The notes under the pieces were generated by a model, which was not told the DNA's origin, ran no database searches, and saw only the letters and a list, made by a program, of their open reading frames with translations. Shown here piece after piece: positions 7,157-8,135 of a DNA stretch of 8,135 nt (its first letter is position 1; every line of letters starts with the position of its first letter). Origin of the DNA: JAAYEV01 sp964508195 (lineage in GTDB: Bacteria; Bacillota; Clostridia; Ch29); the NCBI GenBank assembly GCA_964508195.1, contig CAZDSH010000067.1, positions 1 to 8,135 of the forward strand, written 5' to 3'. The position numbers and the translations under genes were made by a program.

Positions 7157-7263
7157 AAACTTAACTCGTGAAATATGAAGTGCCTTTTAGCACCATACAC
7201 TACTTGCTTAACATTGATGTCTATAATTAAATAGGCATATTTTTATATTTGAGGATGGGATAA

Positions 7264-7638
7264 ATGGAAACTGATATAAACTTTAAAGTATTAAGAATGA
7301 TTCAATTAGTGCAATTGGAGATGCTCATTGAGTTAGATAAAATATGCAAAAATAATAAAATCAAATATCAATTATATTCCGGCACCTTATTAGGGGCCGT
7401 CAGGCATAAAAAATTTATCCCTTGGGATGATGATGTAGATGTATGTTTATTGAGGAAAGATTATGATAAATTAATCAAAATTTTGGGCCATGAGTTAAAA
7501 AGTAAGTATTTTTTTCAAACCCATATAACGGATAAAAATTATATACACGCATTCGCAAGGATAAGAAAAAACAACACACTGATGCTACAAAACTATTATA
7601 AAGAGATTGATATGAGTCAAGTCCAAAATAGTGTGTAA
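7264..7638 (+). pseudogene. licD: LicD-family phosphotransferase, truncated to its N-terminal half
   Basis: LicD-family proteins transfer phosphocholine or similar phospho-groups onto cell-surface glycans. The fragment has the family's nucleotidyltransferase-like core: SGTLLGAVRH (39-48) followed by PWDDDVD (53-59), with the paired acidic residues intact. A helix rich in Leu and Glu precedes it, as is normal. Intact members have about 260-290 residues; this frame stops at 124. Recognisable LicD sequence runs to about residue 118 (KEIDMS), after which members usually continue with an IFIDIFP-like segment that is absent in all forward frames here. The last residues (VQNSV) come from sequence resembling an IS256-type terminal repeat that begins near 7614-7621. 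The start is good: GAGG at 7251-7254, 9 bases before ATG. The product is probably non-functional because the C-terminal half is lost. It is strongly AT-rich compared with recD2, suggesting separate ancestry. Confidence 0.85.
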
Positions 7639-7643
7639 ATTAC
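7614..7643 (+). mobile_element. Remnant of an IS256-like element end at the licD breakpoint
   Basis: AAGTCC (7619-7624), 8 bases, then GTGTAAA (7633-7639). From memory the IS256 terminal repeat has the same arrangement: AAAGTCC, 8 bases, GTGTAAAA. The match starts exactly where LicD similarity ends, and it supplies the licD stop codon. No transposase follows, so only an end of the element is left. The family name comes from recall of the terminal repeat, not from a search. Confidence 0.4.
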
Positions 7644-7702
7644 CTCGGTAGTAAAATATCTTGGCTACCTTTAGTTTGGCAAATGCCTCATCTTTGCCCT
7701 TT

Positions 7703-7725
7703 GATAAAAAAAGTCCGTGTAAAAG
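7703..7725 (+). mobile_element. Second IS256-like terminal sequence
   Basis: The block GATAAAAAAAGTCC then GTGTAAAAG resembles the start of IS256-type repeats (GATAAAGTCC...GTGTAAAAG) but lacks the 8-base spacer. It has the same orientation as the copy at 7619-7639. It lies about 20 bases from the point where AbiEii similarity stops (about 7746). The two may be a duplicated or partly deleted end. Confidence 0.3.
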
Positions 7726-7733
7726 ATCCTCTG

Positions 7734-8135
7734 TTATTGTAATAATGATATAATAGCATCTAGCTTCTCAGCCACTATAGATTTCAGAGAATAGGTTAAT
7801 ATACTGGGCCTTTCAAAATCTGCTAGTAATGCCGGCAAAGTTCGTTCAACAGGAGATGGGATTATAATATCACCAACCCCAAAATCTATACTAAAAGGAA
7901 TCCTTACCCTTCCTATAAAAACTGTAAGGTTAGCCCTTATACCGGGATACTTCCTTATCTCGCTGATGGTTTCCAGTTGTCTTATTTCAAATTTTATAAA
8001 ACCATTTTTGACAGGTAGGGATATGACCTCTTTAACAAGTTTTTCCACCTCATCCAAATCGTTAGGATAGTTTTCCAAAAGATAATCTGCATCAACCGTT
8101 GGTCTTGTAGTAAACCCGCTAATTGAATACAACAA
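7734..8135 (-). pseudogene. abiEii: AbiEii-type nucleotidyltransferase toxin, truncated and running off the window
   Basis: The 133 visible residues begin beyond the right edge of the window (the frame is open at 8135, so its start is not seen) and end at TAA (7734-7736). They match AbiEii/AbiGii nucleotidyltransferases, the toxin of type IV AbiE toxin-antitoxin systems that cause abortive phage infection. Seen: SGFTTRPTVDADYLL (6-20) with the D-x-D metal-binding pair (15 and 17), IPFSIDFGVGD (79-89) with a third Asp (84), and TYSLKSIVAEKLDAIIS (114-130), the start of the AbiEii motif with an invariant Lys (124). The R-x-KD-xx-D part of that motif and the last C-terminal motif should follow but do not: after IIS come LLQ and a stop, and no frame restores them. 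It is therefore a broken gene, probably inactive. The antitoxin AbiEi, if present, would lie upstream on the same strand, beyond 8135. Confidence 0.85.

Larger units (their letters stand above)
6602..7263. other. Gene-poor intergenic stretch between divergent mod and licD
   Basis: About 660 bases with no intact gene that I can support. It contains the candidate mod promoter, a 59-codon minus-strand frame with a strong ribosome site, a 9-bp inverted repeat around that site, a 32-codon plus-strand frame, and a 14-bp palindrome. The last 60 bases before licD are AT-rich and include a TATAAT (7222-7227) without a matching -35. The patchwork look suggests decayed mobile or transferred DNA. Confidence 0.6.

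Noticed and set aside
7180..7193. GTGC-6-GCAC hairpin as a terminator
   Set aside because: The stem is only 4 bp and no T-run follows on either strand.
7222..7227. TATAAT as the licD promoter -10
   Set aside because: No acceptable -35 lies 16-18 bases upstream, and the region is AT-rich enough for a chance match.
7624..7733. Minus-strand open stretch reading SKGKDEAFAKLKVAKIFYY
   Set aside because: It is short, has no start signal, matches no family I recognise, and runs into the insertion-sequence-like end; it was not called as a gene.

Overview
The window looks like one scaffold piece of a draft or metagenomic assembly from a Gram-positive, Clostridia-like member of the Bacillota. This rests on strong GGAGG-type ribosome sites, a long RecD2 of the RecD/TraA type without RecBC beside it, LicD and AbiEii relatives, and moderate-to-low GC that drops in the accessory right end. 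The species is not determined. Exactly 100 Ns (5843-5942) mark an assembly gap inside a gene.

Left three quarters (22-6601, all on the minus strand): three tightly packed genes read right to left. First comes a DNA adenine methyltransferase of type III Mod architecture (DPPY before FAGSG), broken by the N gap. One base after its stop codon comes a type III Res-like superfamily 2 helicase, whose C-terminal nuclease-like site is altered. After 24 bases comes the superfamily 1 helicase RecD2, followed within 3 bases by a probable intrinsic terminator. The layout reads as one operon, mod-res-recD2: a modification enzyme, a translocating helicase with a possible nuclease, and a DNA-repair helicase that may simply be carried along or may process the ends produced by restriction.

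Middle (6602-7263): about 660 bases with no intact gene. It holds a possible minus-strand promoter for mod (TATAAT inside a tandem TAATCCCA repeat), a 59-codon minus-strand reading frame with an excellent ribosome site that may be the decayed N-terminus of an IS30-like transposase, a 9-bp inverted repeat around that ribosome site, a very short plus-strand frame, a 14-bp palindrome, and AT-rich sequence leading into licD.

Right end (7264-8135): two broken genes converge. A LicD-family phosphotransferase (plus strand) is cut after about 118 residues, exactly where a sequence resembling the terminal repeat of an IS256-family element begins. An AbiEii-type nucleotidyltransferase toxin (minus strand, entering from beyond the window) loses its C-terminal motifs about 125 bases away. 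This region looks like the scar of insertion and deletion next to a defence locus.

No RNA genes or CRISPR arrays were seen. The points most worth following are an internal duplication in the C-terminal part of the methyltransferase, the E-P-H triplet replacing the usual E-x-K of the Res nuclease site, and the coupling of recD2 to this restriction-modification pair.
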